A program made the translations under genes and the position numbers. This document shows, piece by piece, positions 34,620-42,159 of a stretch of DNA of 64,000 nucleotides (its first letter is position 1; the number at the start of each line of letters is the position of its first letter). The DNA is taken from the NCBI GenBank assembly GCA_035293945.1, contig DATGLV010000003.1, positions 14,993-78,992 on the forward strand, in the 5' to 3' direction. The notes under the pieces were generated by a model. It saw only the letters and a program-made list of their open reading frames with translations, made no database searches and was not told where the DNA came from. Source of the stretch: VAZQ01 sp035293945 (GTDB lineage: Bacteria; Pseudomonadota; Alphaproteobacteria; Rhizobiales; Xanthobacteraceae).

Positions 34620-35107
34620 ACCTTGCCGGTGTGCCGGAGGGGGCACTCCTTCTCGTCGATTCGGCGCCCATAATCTATTTCCTCGAAGGACACCCGAAGC
34701 TCGGGCCGCGCTTCAAGCCGCTGTTCGAGGTCCACGGAGCCGGGCGTCTGCGCTTTGCGGTGACGACCGTCACTGTCGCCGAGGTGCTGACCGGACCTCT
34801 GCAGGCGGGCGATGATGCGCTCGCTCGGCGTTACCGTGCGATCCTCGAATCGTGGCAGCCGATCGCGCTCGACCTGGACATTGCCGAAAGCGCTGTGAGA
34901 CTGCGGGCGTCGCTCCGCCTCAAGCTGGCAGACGCTGTTCAAGCGGCCAGCGCGCTGGCGATCAATGCAGCCGCCCTGGTGACGCATGACCGGGATTTTT
35001 TCACGCGTAACCTCCCTGCGTGTCATCTCTTGAAAGCCAAGCTCTGGAAGGACAAGCGTGTCGAAAAGGGGCGCGCCACCCTTTGGCCGATCGTATCGCG
35101 GCCTTGA
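34607..35107 (+). CDS. PIN-domain toxin (VapC-like ribonuclease)
   Basis: 166 residues. The Mg-binding acidic residues of the PIN fold are seen in LLLVDSAPIIYFLEG (first Asp), VAEVLTGPL (Glu) and LADAVQAASALAINAAALVTHDRDF (two Asp). Such proteins cleave RNA, often tRNA or rRNA, when released from their antitoxin. The gene overlaps the antitoxin gene by 13 bases. A C-terminal stretch of ~25 residues (WKDKRVEKGRATLWPIV) extends beyond the usual domain. The pairing of a Phd-type antitoxin with a PIN toxin is known but less frequent than VapB-VapC. Confidence 0.88.
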   Translation: MGPLDLAGVPEGALLLVDSAPIIYFLEGHPKLGPRFKPLFEVHGAGRLRFAVTTVTVAEVLTGPLQAGDDALARRYRAILESWQPIALDLDIAESAVRLRASLRLKLADAVQAASALAINAAALVTHDRDFFTRNLPACHLLKAKLWKDKRVEKGRATLWPIVSRP

Positions 35108-35145
35108 GCCTCCAGCAGCTTTCAGGTTCGAGCCGCAAAGTTCCA

Positions 35146-35171
35146 GGAACAACCTTCCTAGGACCTTCGTT
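35146..35171 (+). promoter_or_regulatory. EcfG-type general-stress promoter for the NepR-like gene
   Basis: GGAAC (35146-35150), 17 bases, CGTT (35168-35171), an exact match to the EcfG consensus, 38 bases upstream of the ATG at 35209. A small inverted repeat (GGACC/GGTCC at 35161-35165 and 35173-35177) overlaps the -10 element. Confidence 0.8.
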
Positions 35172-35208
35172 AGGTCCAAAGGGCGGGCGTAGTGTCGAGT
35201 GCCCGACA

Positions 35209-35412
35209 ATGGCCGTTCACCGTCCGCACGCAGTCCACCCGAAAAAGCCGATGCGGCACCGGGAAAAGCCTTATCACGAAGTACAGAAGAAGATCGGAGA
35301 AGAGCTCAGAAAATTATTGAAGGTACCTGCGGGGCTGCCGCATCGCTTGCTCGCGGTGCTGATGCAGATGAACGAACCCCAAAGCGAGGAACGGGATTCT
35401 GATCTGAAATAA
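35209..35412 (+). CDS. NepR-like small protein (putative anti-sigma factor of the general stress response)
   Basis: 67 residues. The centre (VQKKIGEELRKLLKVPAGLP then HRLLAVLMQM) follows the NepR pattern: first helix I-G-x-x-L-R, a short loop ending in a Pro, then R-x-x-x-L-L second helix. NepR proteins hold sigma-EcfG and are removed by phosphorylated PhyR. This copy is not beside phyR or ecfG, so it would be an additional NepR paralogue. An exact EcfG promoter lies upstream, giving a possible negative feedback. A usual ribosome site is not obvious; an internal ATG at 35251 is an alternative. The assignment rests on a short motif. Confidence 0.6.
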   Translation: MAVHRPHAVHPKKPMRHREKPYHEVQKKIGEELRKLLKVPAGLPHRLLAVLMQMNEPQSEERDSDLK

Positions 35413-35508
35413 GCAAATCAAATACACTGAGGGTGCATCCCGTGCCGCGCCAAGAAACGGCCAGGAAACGGCACCGGGCCTGCCGGTGCCGCTTCGCTCT
35501 CGAAGGTG

Positions 35509-36174
35509 TCACGGGTTGTTGCGGCGACCGCCGCCACCACCTCGGCCACCACCACCGCCACCCATAGCGCGGCCACCGCCACCCGGACCGCCGCCGCCAC
35601 CTAGACCGCGCCCACCACCGCCACCTGGACCGCGGCCACCGCCACCCCCCGGACCGCCCGCGCCTACCGTGCGGCCTGGACCGCCCCCACCTGCCGTCCT
35701 AGAGGGGCCGGGGCGATTGCCCTGATTTGCGACCCGGCCAGGCCCTTGGCGATTGCCTTGGTTGGCGACGCGGCCGGGCCCGCGATTGCCCTGGTTTGCG
35801 ACGCGGCCAGGTCCGGGCCGGCCGGGCCTGTTGATTCCGGGGCGGCCGGCAGCAAACCGCCGGCTAAATCCCCGGTCCCGGCTGAAACGTCGGCCGCGCG
35901 CCACACTCCAGCCGCGGAAACCACTAGGGCCGCCCCACCAACGGCCTGTGACCCAGGGACCAAAATCACAAACGTACCAACCCGGGCCGCGCCAACCGAA
36001 ATCGAACCAGCAATACTGCAGTCCATTCCAAACGAACTGCACGTCCTGAATCGGGTTTTGGGCATCCTCGACCGCGCGCAGGCCGAGCGATTGACCAGTC
36101 GGCGCGCCAAACGCTGGCGCAAAGACAAGGCTGCCGACCACAGCTGCCACGAATCCAATGCACGAGCGACGCAT
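35509..36174 (-). CDS. exported glycine-rich repeat protein
   Basis: 221 residues. A signal sequence (CIGFVAAVVGSLVFAPAFGA) precedes a Trp/Tyr-rich segment (VWNGLQYCWFDFGWRGPGWY) and then three near-identical repeats of GPGRVANQGNR. The last ~65 residues are almost entirely Gly, Arg and Pro (GGGGGRG type). The front part is common in small exported proteins of this order; the tail looks like an unstructured, possibly RNA- or wall-binding region. The start ATG 36174 lies seven bases after GGAGG; a GTG directly before it is less likely. A partly matching EcfG site (GGAAA-N16-CGTT) lies 58 bases upstream. Confidence 0.75.
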   Translation of the reverse strand: MRRSCIGFVAAVVGSLVFAPAFGAPTGQSLGLRAVEDAQNPIQDVQFVWNGLQYCWFDFGWRGPGWYVCDFGPWVTGRWWGGPSGFRGWSVARGRRFSRDRGFSRRFAAGRPGINRPGRPGPGRVANQGNRGPGRVANQGNRQGPGRVANQGNRPGPSRTAGGGGPGRTVGAGGPGGGGGRGPGGGGGRGLGGGGGPGGGGRAMGGGGGGRGGGGGRRNNP

Positions 36175-36793
36175 CACCTATCCTCCACAATCTTGCTTGG
36201 GGTTAAGGGCCGAAACGAGCCGCTGAAAAGCCAACGCCGGGCCGCGACATTTTTTCCGGATGTTCAATCGAGACAGATTGCCACATGAATGTTCGATACC
36301 GGCGCGTCGTGTCGCCCAGGCGCCTGAACGCGCAAAGAATATGGAAGTCAAAATCCGGACGGAAAATCTGGAAGTGAACGATCATTCATTCATGACCCCC
36401 GCAAGACGTGCCGCCACAGCGGCTTTGCGTGGGACGACTGCAGTCGCAACCGGTCTGCGGCCACGAGCAAGACGGTCAGGGAAAGTATCCGCCCGGGCCG
36501 TAACGCAAGCCGAGCAGGGCGCGCGCGCACCCACCCAATAGAACCCGCGCAGCCACTTGCAGTGGCTATTAGAATAGAAGATGAGGCCGCAGGCTTCGGC
36601 ATTGCAGCGTGGCTGCGCCCGTTCCGTTGCTGCCCCGTCCAGCGCACCATTTTGGCTCAGGCGCGCGGCGCCTGCACCCGGCGGTATTCCAGGTTACTGA
36701 CGGCCCCCGTTTTGGTTGCGACAATTGCGGCCGACGCTTGGCCTTGCGAGGTCGGGCGAGACAGCCCCGCAACCTCCTTCCGAAAGCTTTCAC
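36175..36793. other. intergenic, no convincing gene
   Basis: Holds the upstream region of the glycine-rich gene on the left. A possible 66-residue frame at 36341-36541 has a basic, Ala/Arg-rich translation and no good ribosome site, so it is not called. No repeat or RNA gene was recognised. Confidence 0.5.
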
Positions 36794-37030
36794 ATGCCTT
36801 TGGCACCATATTTGAAAGACGCGGTGTTCAGCCCTCAGGACATCGACGCTCTCAACGCATCCTTTGTGCTGATCTGTAAGACCCTCAATTTTGTCGAACC
36901 GCACGACCCGCGTGCCGAGACAGTCGCCCGCCAGGTGATTGAGATTGCCCGGACCGGTGAGCGCGACCCGCAACGCATCCACGACCTTGTGCTGCTCGCG
37001 CTCGAGGCGCGCGACCAACGCAGCGCCTGA
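36794..37030 (+). CDS. conserved small protein of unknown function
   Basis: 78 residues, soluble. The pattern PYLKDAVFSPQDIDALNASF, KTLNFVEPHDPRAETVARQV and IARTGERDPQRIHDLVLLAL is typical of a short helical protein family that occurs in many copies in Bradyrhizobium-like genomes, where function is unknown. It lies 130 bases ahead of the Crp/Fnr regulator gene on the same strand. Confidence 0.75.
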   Translation: MPLAPYLKDAVFSPQDIDALNASFVLICKTLNFVEPHDPRAETVARQVIEIARTGERDPQRIHDLVLLALEARDQRSA

Positions 37031-37160
37031 CCCCGTTCCGGCATCCGACCTGTCGGCTCCGTCGGCTCCGTCGGCTCCCTGGGGTTGCTTGGCTGCACAC
37101 CCAGGCACGACGCGGGGGCTGGGGCCGGAACCGGCACACCGAAAAAACTGTTCTCCCTGC

Positions 37161-37889
37161 ATGAAGGTCGAAATGAAGGTCGAACCAGAACCGCTGCATA
37201 ACAGGCTCTTGCTGGCACTGCCGCCGGCCGAGCTGCAGGTGCTGATGCGGAACTTTGTGCCAATCACCTGCATGCGCGGGCAGGTTCTTGTCGATGCTGA
37301 CAGCGCGCTCGATCACGTGTTCTTTCCGAACAGCGGTGTCATTTCGGTGGTCGCCGTCTATGCCAACGGCGACATCATCGAGATGGCGACAATCGGCCGC
37401 GAAGGCTGCACTGGCCTCCAGGCCATCTTCGGAGCGGAGATGTCCTCGGTCCGCTTCCTGGTGCAGATTCCGGGAAGCGCGATGAAAATCTCTCGTCCCA
37501 CCTTTCAACGCGCCATGGTCGAGCTGCCGGCGTTTCGCGTGCTCATGTTCGCTTACATCCAAGCCTTCCTCGAGCAAGTGCTGGTTTCCGGCGCGTGCAA
37601 CGGCGCGCACAGCCTGAAGGAGCGTCTGGCGCGATGGCTGTTGATGATGCGCGACCGGACCGACGGCGACATCCTGCTGATCACCCACGACCTGCTGGCC
37701 GAGATGCTGGGGGCGCATCGACCTTCGGTCACCAATGTGGCCCGCGAGCTGGAATCTTCGGGTCGCATCGAGCTCGGACGGCGGCAAGTCACGATCCTCG
37801 ATCGCGACGGACTGAAGAAAGATTCGTGCGAGTGCTACCAGCTGGTGCGCGATCGAATCGCATTTCACCTGCCGAAGACGTTCACGTGA
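37161..37889 (+). CDS. Crp/Fnr-family transcriptional regulator
   Basis: 242 residues: a cyclic-nucleotide-type beta-roll (residues ~30-140, with HVFFPNSGVISVV and IEMATIGREGCTG) and a C-terminal winged helix (SLKERLARWLLMMRDRT, LLAEMLGAHRPSVTNVAREL as recognition helix region). No Cys cluster of the Fnr type is seen, so it is not an oxygen sensor of that kind; the effector is unknown. The gene begins with a perfect tandem 12-base duplication giving MKVEMKVE, so translation may start at 37161 or 37173. A decayed piece of a paralogue is at 39141-39257. Confidence 0.92.
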   Translation: MKVEMKVEPEPLHNRLLLALPPAELQVLMRNFVPITCMRGQVLVDADSALDHVFFPNSGVISVVAVYANGDIIEMATIGREGCTGLQAIFGAEMSSVRFLVQIPGSAMKISRPTFQRAMVELPAFRVLMFAYIQAFLEQVLVSGACNGAHSLKERLARWLLMMRDRTDGDILLITHDLLAEMLGAHRPSVTNVARELESSGRIELGRRQVTILDRDGLKKDSCECYQLVRDRIAFHLPKTFT

Positions 37890-38082
37890 GCGGCGCGCCG
37901 GCCGCCGACCCGGGCTTGGTCAAATCACATTCGGGTCTTTTCTGATCAAGGCTCGTGCCGGGCGGCCTCTTGGCAGGATGCAGCAGTATGCATCTGAGCG
38001 CACGCGTCGAAGCGCCAGTGATCAGATTCGAGCGGCGGCTGCTGAGCCGAGCGCGGTTGGTTCGGTGCGCCGCCGCGCTGGG

Positions 38083-39057
38083 TCAGCGAAAGAAGCCAAA
38101 TAGTCCGAAAAGCCCGAAGGGGCCGCGGTCCGGGGGAGGGGGCTCGGCCGCGGGCGGGCCCGGGTCGACGGGTCGCAGCGGGCGCACGGGAGGTCCGACC
38201 CGGCGAATGACGGGTGGCGGCGCGCCTGCCTCGACAGCCTCCGGTCCCGCGCTCCCGACCGTGGTGTCGGTCTCGGTGCCGGCGCCCCGGCTCCGTCCGG
38301 ATCCCTTCTGGACGGTGCCGCGCGGCCGATCGTTCGCGAAGTTGCGCCGCGGAACATCGTCTGTGGTTTCATCGATCTCGCCGCCATCGCGCGTCGCCCG
38401 CGTTCTCGCGTGCGTGGCGGAGCGGGATGCGGACCGGTCGGAGCGACCGCTGTCAGACTGTACGTCGGTTTGTGTGTCGGGCTGCGCTTTGGCGCGCATC
38501 TTACCGGCATGTGCGCGCTCGCCGTCATTGCTGCGCGAGCCTTCCGTCTTTTCCGCCTCGCTCCGCGAGGTGGCGCGGATCACGTCCTCGGCTGAGATCG
38601 GTACGCGTGCCTTGATCGCCCTAAGGGCAGGATCGACAAACACGATCTCGTGCTGCTCGTCGATGAAGAAGCTGTAGTTCCGGAATTGCGGCAACACCGC
38701 CACGACCGCGTCCGGCACCGGCATGAGCTGCACCGAATCGGGCACGATCGTCCCCGGCTTGAGGGAGAAATCGATGCCCTTGACCGGCTTGATATTCGCT
38801 TGCCGGACCGCGCTGCTGAGGTTGGCTTCTTGCTCGCTGCTGAGCGAGAGGCGCTCGCGGCGCTGCGCGCCATTACTGCGATCGGTCGTGCGGTCCGCCG
38901 CCTGCGCGCCTTGTCCGCCGGTCTCTGCTGCTGGAGATGGCGACAGATGTGCCTGATCGTCCTTTCCTTGCGCAGCTCCGCTGGGCTGCGCGGCTGCCGC
39001 ACTCATCCCCAGGAGGAGGGCGAGCCCCGCCGCAGTCGAAAATTCAATTCCCCGCAT
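38083..39057 (-). CDS. exported DUF1236-like protein with long disordered tail
   Basis: 324 residues. A signal sequence (AAGLALLLGMSAAAAQ) is followed by a charged linker, then a ~75-residue segment with the DUF1236 look (PVPDAVVAVLPQFRNYSFFI, then EHEIVFVDPALRAI). The remaining ~170 residues are low complexity: Arg/Ser/Asp-rich, then Pro-rich, ending in GPFGLFGLFGFFR. Function is unknown. An exact EcfG-type promoter lies 36 bases upstream, pointing to stress control. The start ATG 39057 fits the signal peptide. Confidence 0.8.
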   Translation of the reverse strand: MRGIEFSTAAGLALLLGMSAAAAQPSGAAQGKDDQAHLSPSPAAETGGQGAQAADRTTDRSNGAQRRERLSLSSEQEANLSSAVRQANIKPVKGIDFSLKPGTIVPDSVQLMPVPDAVVAVLPQFRNYSFFIDEQHEIVFVDPALRAIKARVPISAEDVIRATSRSEAEKTEGSRSNDGERAHAGKMRAKAQPDTQTDVQSDSGRSDRSASRSATHARTRATRDGGEIDETTDDVPRRNFANDRPRGTVQKGSGRSRGAGTETDTTVGSAGPEAVEAGAPPPVIRRVGPPVRPLRPVDPGPPAAEPPPPDRGPFGLFGLFGFFR

Positions 39058-39092
39058 CACGCGTCCTTTTGTGTTCGGCTTCCAACAAATGC

Positions 39093-39118
39093 AACGAGGC
39101 AAGGGTCGGATCTGTTCC
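39093..39118 (-). promoter_or_regulatory. EcfG-type general-stress promoter for the DUF1236-like gene
   Basis: Read on the minus strand: GGAAC (39118-39114), 17 bases, CGTT (39096-39093). The match to the EcfG consensus is exact and the start codon follows 35 bases after the -10 element. Confidence 0.78.
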
Positions 39119-39140
39119 CGGTCGTTCTTAAGGGTGCAGC

Positions 39141-39257
39141 CTGAAGGTGCGATGGGCGCGGTGGCCCTTGATGATGCGCGACCGAACCGATGCCGACGTC
39201 TTGCTGATTAGCCATGACCTGCTGGCCGAGATGCTGGCGGCGCATCCGCCGGCACGC
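39141..39257 (+). pseudogene. fragment of a Crp/Fnr-family regulator gene
   Basis: One frame reads LKVRWARWPLMMRDRTDADV then LLISHDLLAEMLAAHPPA, nearly identical to the helix-turn-helix start of the intact gene at 37161-37889 (LKERLARWLLMMRDRTDGDI, LLITHDLLAEMLGAHRPS). Neither the beta-roll before it nor the rest of the winged helix after it can be found, so only ~39 codons of a paralogue survive, downstream of nothing and without a start codon. Confidence 0.8.
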
Positions 39258-39601
39258 GAGCCGCGCGGAGCTCTTTCATTGCTCCACTTCTGAAGTCGCC
39301 GGCGATGCCGCGCGTGCTCCCGCCGCATTCGAAAAAATGCGCTCGGCACCATGGTACCGATCGCTGCGTTTTTTGCCGTTGGCAACAACATTCTGCGGGC
39401 GGTGGTGCTCGACGCCACCTTTCGAGCATATTTGAATCTTAACTCTTGCGGCGGATCAGGGGTGGTCAATCTTCAGCTTTGTCAATTTGGCTGGTGAACA
39501 GCCAGTTGGCTTTTGTTGCGGCCGTTTGCGAGGACATCGTGAAGCGGCCGCGGGGCTGAAGCATTTGCTCGTAAGGGTGGATCAGGGCAGAGGGGGTCAG
39601 A
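39258..39601. other. intergenic, no convincing gene
   Basis: Follows the Crp fragment. No further homology to the regulator and no other gene is seen. The last bases carry the G-rich ribosome site (AGAGGGGG) of the ribbon-helix-helix gene. Confidence 0.5.
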
Positions 39602-39910
39602 ATGAAATCACCTGTCGTCAAGCGATCGATCGTCATTGAAGGCCACAAGACCAGCGTCAGCCTCGAAGAGGCGTTCTGGAGAGGGCTCAAGGATATTGCG
39701 GCGTGCCGAGCCGTGACCCTGTCGGAGCTGGTTGGAAAGATTGATGCGGAGCGCGCGCACGGCAATCTCTCCTCGGCCATTCGTCTCTTCGTGCTCGGTC
39801 ATTATCGCAATTCGGTCGTGCAAGCTGCGGAGGAGCCGGCCGCGAAAGCGGCAGCGGCCGGCGAGGCAGCAGAGCAGCAGCCCGGGCGCACGGCCTCCGG
39901 CGCCGCGTAG
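39602..39910 (+). CDS. ribbon-helix-helix domain protein (RHH_4 type)
   Basis: 102 residues. The first ~70 form the RHH-4 type fold (VKRSIVIEGHKTSVSLEEAF, WRGLKDIAACRAVTLSELVG, then a SSAIRLFVLGHY helix), which suggests DNA binding as a dimer. The tail is Ala/Glu-rich and probably disordered. AGAGGGGG lies six bases before the ATG. Family members are common in this order; targets are unknown. Confidence 0.88.
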   Translation: MKSPVVKRSIVIEGHKTSVSLEEAFWRGLKDIAACRAVTLSELVGKIDAERAHGNLSSAIRLFVLGHYRNSVVQAAEEPAAKAAAAGEAAEQQPGRTASGAA

Positions 39911-40605
39911 GTCCGACGCGCGCGCAAGCCGAGAGGTCTCGGCGCTCATCCATGCATCGCGCCTCGCGTCCTTCTGTTGCGACATCAGCTCGTCCGCGGA
40001 TTGTGATTGTGGATAGCTGAGCGGCGCACCTGGTGCGGCCGAGGAAAATCGAGAACAGAAAGTCGGCTGCCTGATCGCGAGCCAAATGCGGCGAGGTGTG
40101 TCCAGCGCGGCGTGTTGCCCGGATCCGCGATGATCTCAATCGCGTGGTCGAACCGTCGGCCTTGCCCTACGGATGAAGCTTCATCTGAGCCACGCTCACT
40201 TGAGCTTGCGCACGCCGCGTTTCGCTTGCGTCGGCGGCTCGGGTTTGCTGACAAGAGAATAAGACGGCCGAGGCGGCGAAATTCGAACGGCCCGCAAGGC
40301 GGATTCCGGCAAGTTTGAATCACGATTCAGCTTGGGCGTCGGCAGCAAGCCGCGACCGCTCGTGCTGGGCTTTTTGATTGATCTTTTTGATTGATAAAGC
40401 CTGCTTATCGACAGCGTTGCGCACACTGCTGGTCAACCAGAACGGCAACAAGATACCGTGGCTTGCGTTATTAAATTGGAGCGCGATGCGTGGTTTCCGG
40501 GTTTTCGGTGGATAGACAGTGGCGTCGATCGACGCGTGCCTTGCTTCGCAGTCGGTGCGAGACCAGGGTCGGCCTGCCATTGATTCAGAAAAAGGAGAAG
40601 TCCCG
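39911..40605. other. intergenic, no convincing gene
   Basis: Several short frames exist on both strands (for example 40196-40426 minus, 76 residues, ending in a Lys/Arg-rich tail), but none has a ribosome site plus a recognisable fold. The frame of the next gene is open back to a GTG at 40519. Confidence 0.45.
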
Positions 40606-40920
40606 GTGCCTCTGAGGCTGCTTCCCGAAAAGAGCGACGACGTTGGCCAGGGGCTCTGCCTGTTGTATTCGGAAGGAGACGCCACGATCGCCTGCAGCGT
40701 AACCCCCGGGGTCATTGAAGACCTCGCCTCATATCACCGGCTGACCTTCTCCCAGGAAGAGATTTTCCGTGTAGTGCTGCCGCTGCTCGATCGCTTGGCG
40801 AGCACAAAGTATCGCGCCGGCCGCCTGGAGGAGAACGGCGAGATCGTGATTCGTGGAGCGGACTTGCTGCGCTACGGATTCGGGACCGTCCGTGCCCATG
40901 GGGTGCACGCGCCGGGCTAG
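40606..40920 (+). CDS. DUF1488-like small protein
   Basis: 104 residues from GTG 40606, or 133 from GTG 40519. The core (GDATIACSVTPGVIEDLASY, LPLLDRLASTKYRAGRLEEN, EIVIRGADLL) follows the DUF1488 pattern of a short strand, an A-L-E-D-like turn, a helix with I-A-x-x-K and a final D. GTG 40606 has AAAAAGGAG eight bases upstream, which favours it. Function is unknown. An inverted repeat lies just after the stop codon. Confidence 0.6.
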   Translation: MPLRLLPEKSDDVGQGLCLLYSEGDATIACSVTPGVIEDLASYHRLTFSQEEIFRVVLPLLDRLASTKYRAGRLEENGEIVIRGADLLRYGFGTVRAHGVHAPG

Positions 40921-40926
40921 TGCTCC

Positions 40927-40979
40927 CTTTCCGAAGTCCGCGATACATGGCGGCCCTCTTTGACACGAACTTCGGAAAG
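40927..40979. repeat. 11-bp perfect inverted repeat with 31-base loop
   Basis: CTTTCCGAAGT (40927-40937) is exactly complementary to ACTTCGGAAAG (40969-40979). It lies six bases after the DUF1488-like gene and could be a terminator stem without a T-run, or a protein site. Confidence 0.55.
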
Positions 40980-41093
40980 AATAGGCCACTGGCGAGCACG
41001 TGATTTTGGTGCCGCTTTTCGATCTGAAGCTTCTAAAAGAGCTTGCCGCGGCTGTAGCAGGACTTCAAATCGGCGGCACTAGGCTGCAGAGCC

Positions 41094-42035
41094 TCACACA
41101 AATCCGTAGAGCTTGACCGGATTATCGACCAGGATTCGGTTGCGCACCGCCTCCTCGGGCGCCCAGACCGCCAGCAGATCGAACAGCAGCGCATCATCGG
41201 GTTTCTTGTCGACGGCTTCCGAGGGGTGTGGCCAGTCGCTGCCCCAGACGAGCCGTTCGGGCGCGGCCTTGACATAGGCCTGCGCGACCGCGGTCGAGTC
41301 CGCGTAGGTCGGCGGGCCGATCTTGGTGTCGGCGTAGGCGCCTGACAGCTTCACCCAGGCTTTCCCCTTCTGCATCAGGTCGACCACCATGGCGAAGGCC
41401 GGATGCGAGATGCCGGCTGGTTCGGGTAGATGCGCCAGATGATCGAACACCATTGCGCATGGCAGCCGGTTCAGCACGTCCTTGGCGGCGAGCGCCATAT
41501 CGGCCGACATGTTGAACTGTACGTGCCAGCCGAGCGGCGCGATGCGCTTGGCGAGCGGCTCCAGCATGTCCATGGAAACGGCCCCGCCGACGTTCGCGAG
41601 ATTGAAGCGGATGCCGCGCACGCCGGCGGCGTCAAGCCGTTTCAGCTCCGCATCGGACACACCGGCATTGACCACTGCGACGCCACGCGCGGTAGGTCCG
41701 AAAGCATTGAGGGATTCGACGAGGCCATCATTGTAGATGCCGTAGGTCGAAGGCTGCACCACCACGTGGCGCGTCGTGCCGATGCGCTTCTGCAGGAGGC
41801 GATAATCGGCCACTGACGCATCGCCCGGCCGCAGCGTGGAATTGGGGTCGACCTGGAACTTGGCGCTGTAGATATGATGATGGCAGTCTGCCGCATTCGG
41901 CGGCGCCTTGGTCTTCGGCAACTCGGTTCCGGTCGACCATGGGACCGCTTGTTGTGCTTCGGCGCGGCGCGCGATCAACAGCGCACCGGCTCCCGCTGCT
42001 GCATGCAACAATCCGCGTCGCGACATTTTCGGCAT
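41094..42035 (-). CDS. Tat-exported amidohydrolase-2 family enzyme
   Basis: Metal-dependent hydrolase of the TIM-barrel dicarboxylate-hydrolase group (lactonase or decarboxylase type). 313 residues. The twin-arginine signal is MSRRGLLHAAAGAGALL with a cleavage region near ARRAEAQQ. The first metal motif is DCHHHIY; later features are VVQPSTYGIYNDG, FDHLAHLPEP and LVWGSDWPHP with the C-terminal Asp. ATG 42035 is chosen: AGGGGAG lies eight bases upstream. It is divergent from the MmgE/PrpD gene, and both are Tat-exported. The substrate is not known. Confidence 0.9.
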   Translation of the reverse strand: MPKMSRRGLLHAAAGAGALLIARRAEAQQAVPWSTGTELPKTKAPPNAADCHHHIYSAKFQVDPNSTLRPGDASVADYRLLQKRIGTTRHVVVQPSTYGIYNDGLVESLNAFGPTARGVAVVNAGVSDAELKRLDAAGVRGIRFNLANVGGAVSMDMLEPLAKRIAPLGWHVQFNMSADMALAAKDVLNRLPCAMVFDHLAHLPEPAGISHPAFAMVVDLMQKGKAWVKLSGAYADTKIGPPTYADSTAVAQAYVKAAPERLVWGSDWPHPSEAVDKKPDDALLFDLLAVWAPEEAVRNRILVDNPVKLYGFV

Positions 42036-42159
42036 GATCAATACTCCCCTTATCGGCTCGTCTTGAATTCCGCCGCCGCGTGGGCTCGGTTATGATGCGA
42101 GGCGCGGGACGGGCGCCGCATTCCGCTTATGCTTCTGAAGTCATCGATGGAGGTCGCAA

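Noticed and set aside
35713..35818. Three similar ~33-base units that could look like a small CRISPR or minisatellite array
   Set aside because: They encode the GPGRVANQGNR repeats of the glycine-rich protein in frame and have no spacers.
36233..36257. EcfG-like site GGAAA-N16-CGTT before the glycine-rich gene, minus strand
   Set aside because: The -35 element lacks its final C, which is strongly conserved in known EcfG promoters.
36341..36541. Possible 66-residue basic protein
   Set aside because: No ribosome site, biased composition and no recognisable family.
31930..36793. Search for a second copy of the tRNA-Glu 3' end (attachment site of an island)
   Set aside because: No stretch longer than a few bases of the tRNA 3' end was found downstream, so an integrase-type island could not be delimited.
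37127..37152. EcfG-like site GGAAC-N17-TGTT before the Crp/Fnr gene
   Set aside because: The first -10 base is T, not C, and transcription would begin almost at the start codon. Kept out of the promoter list.
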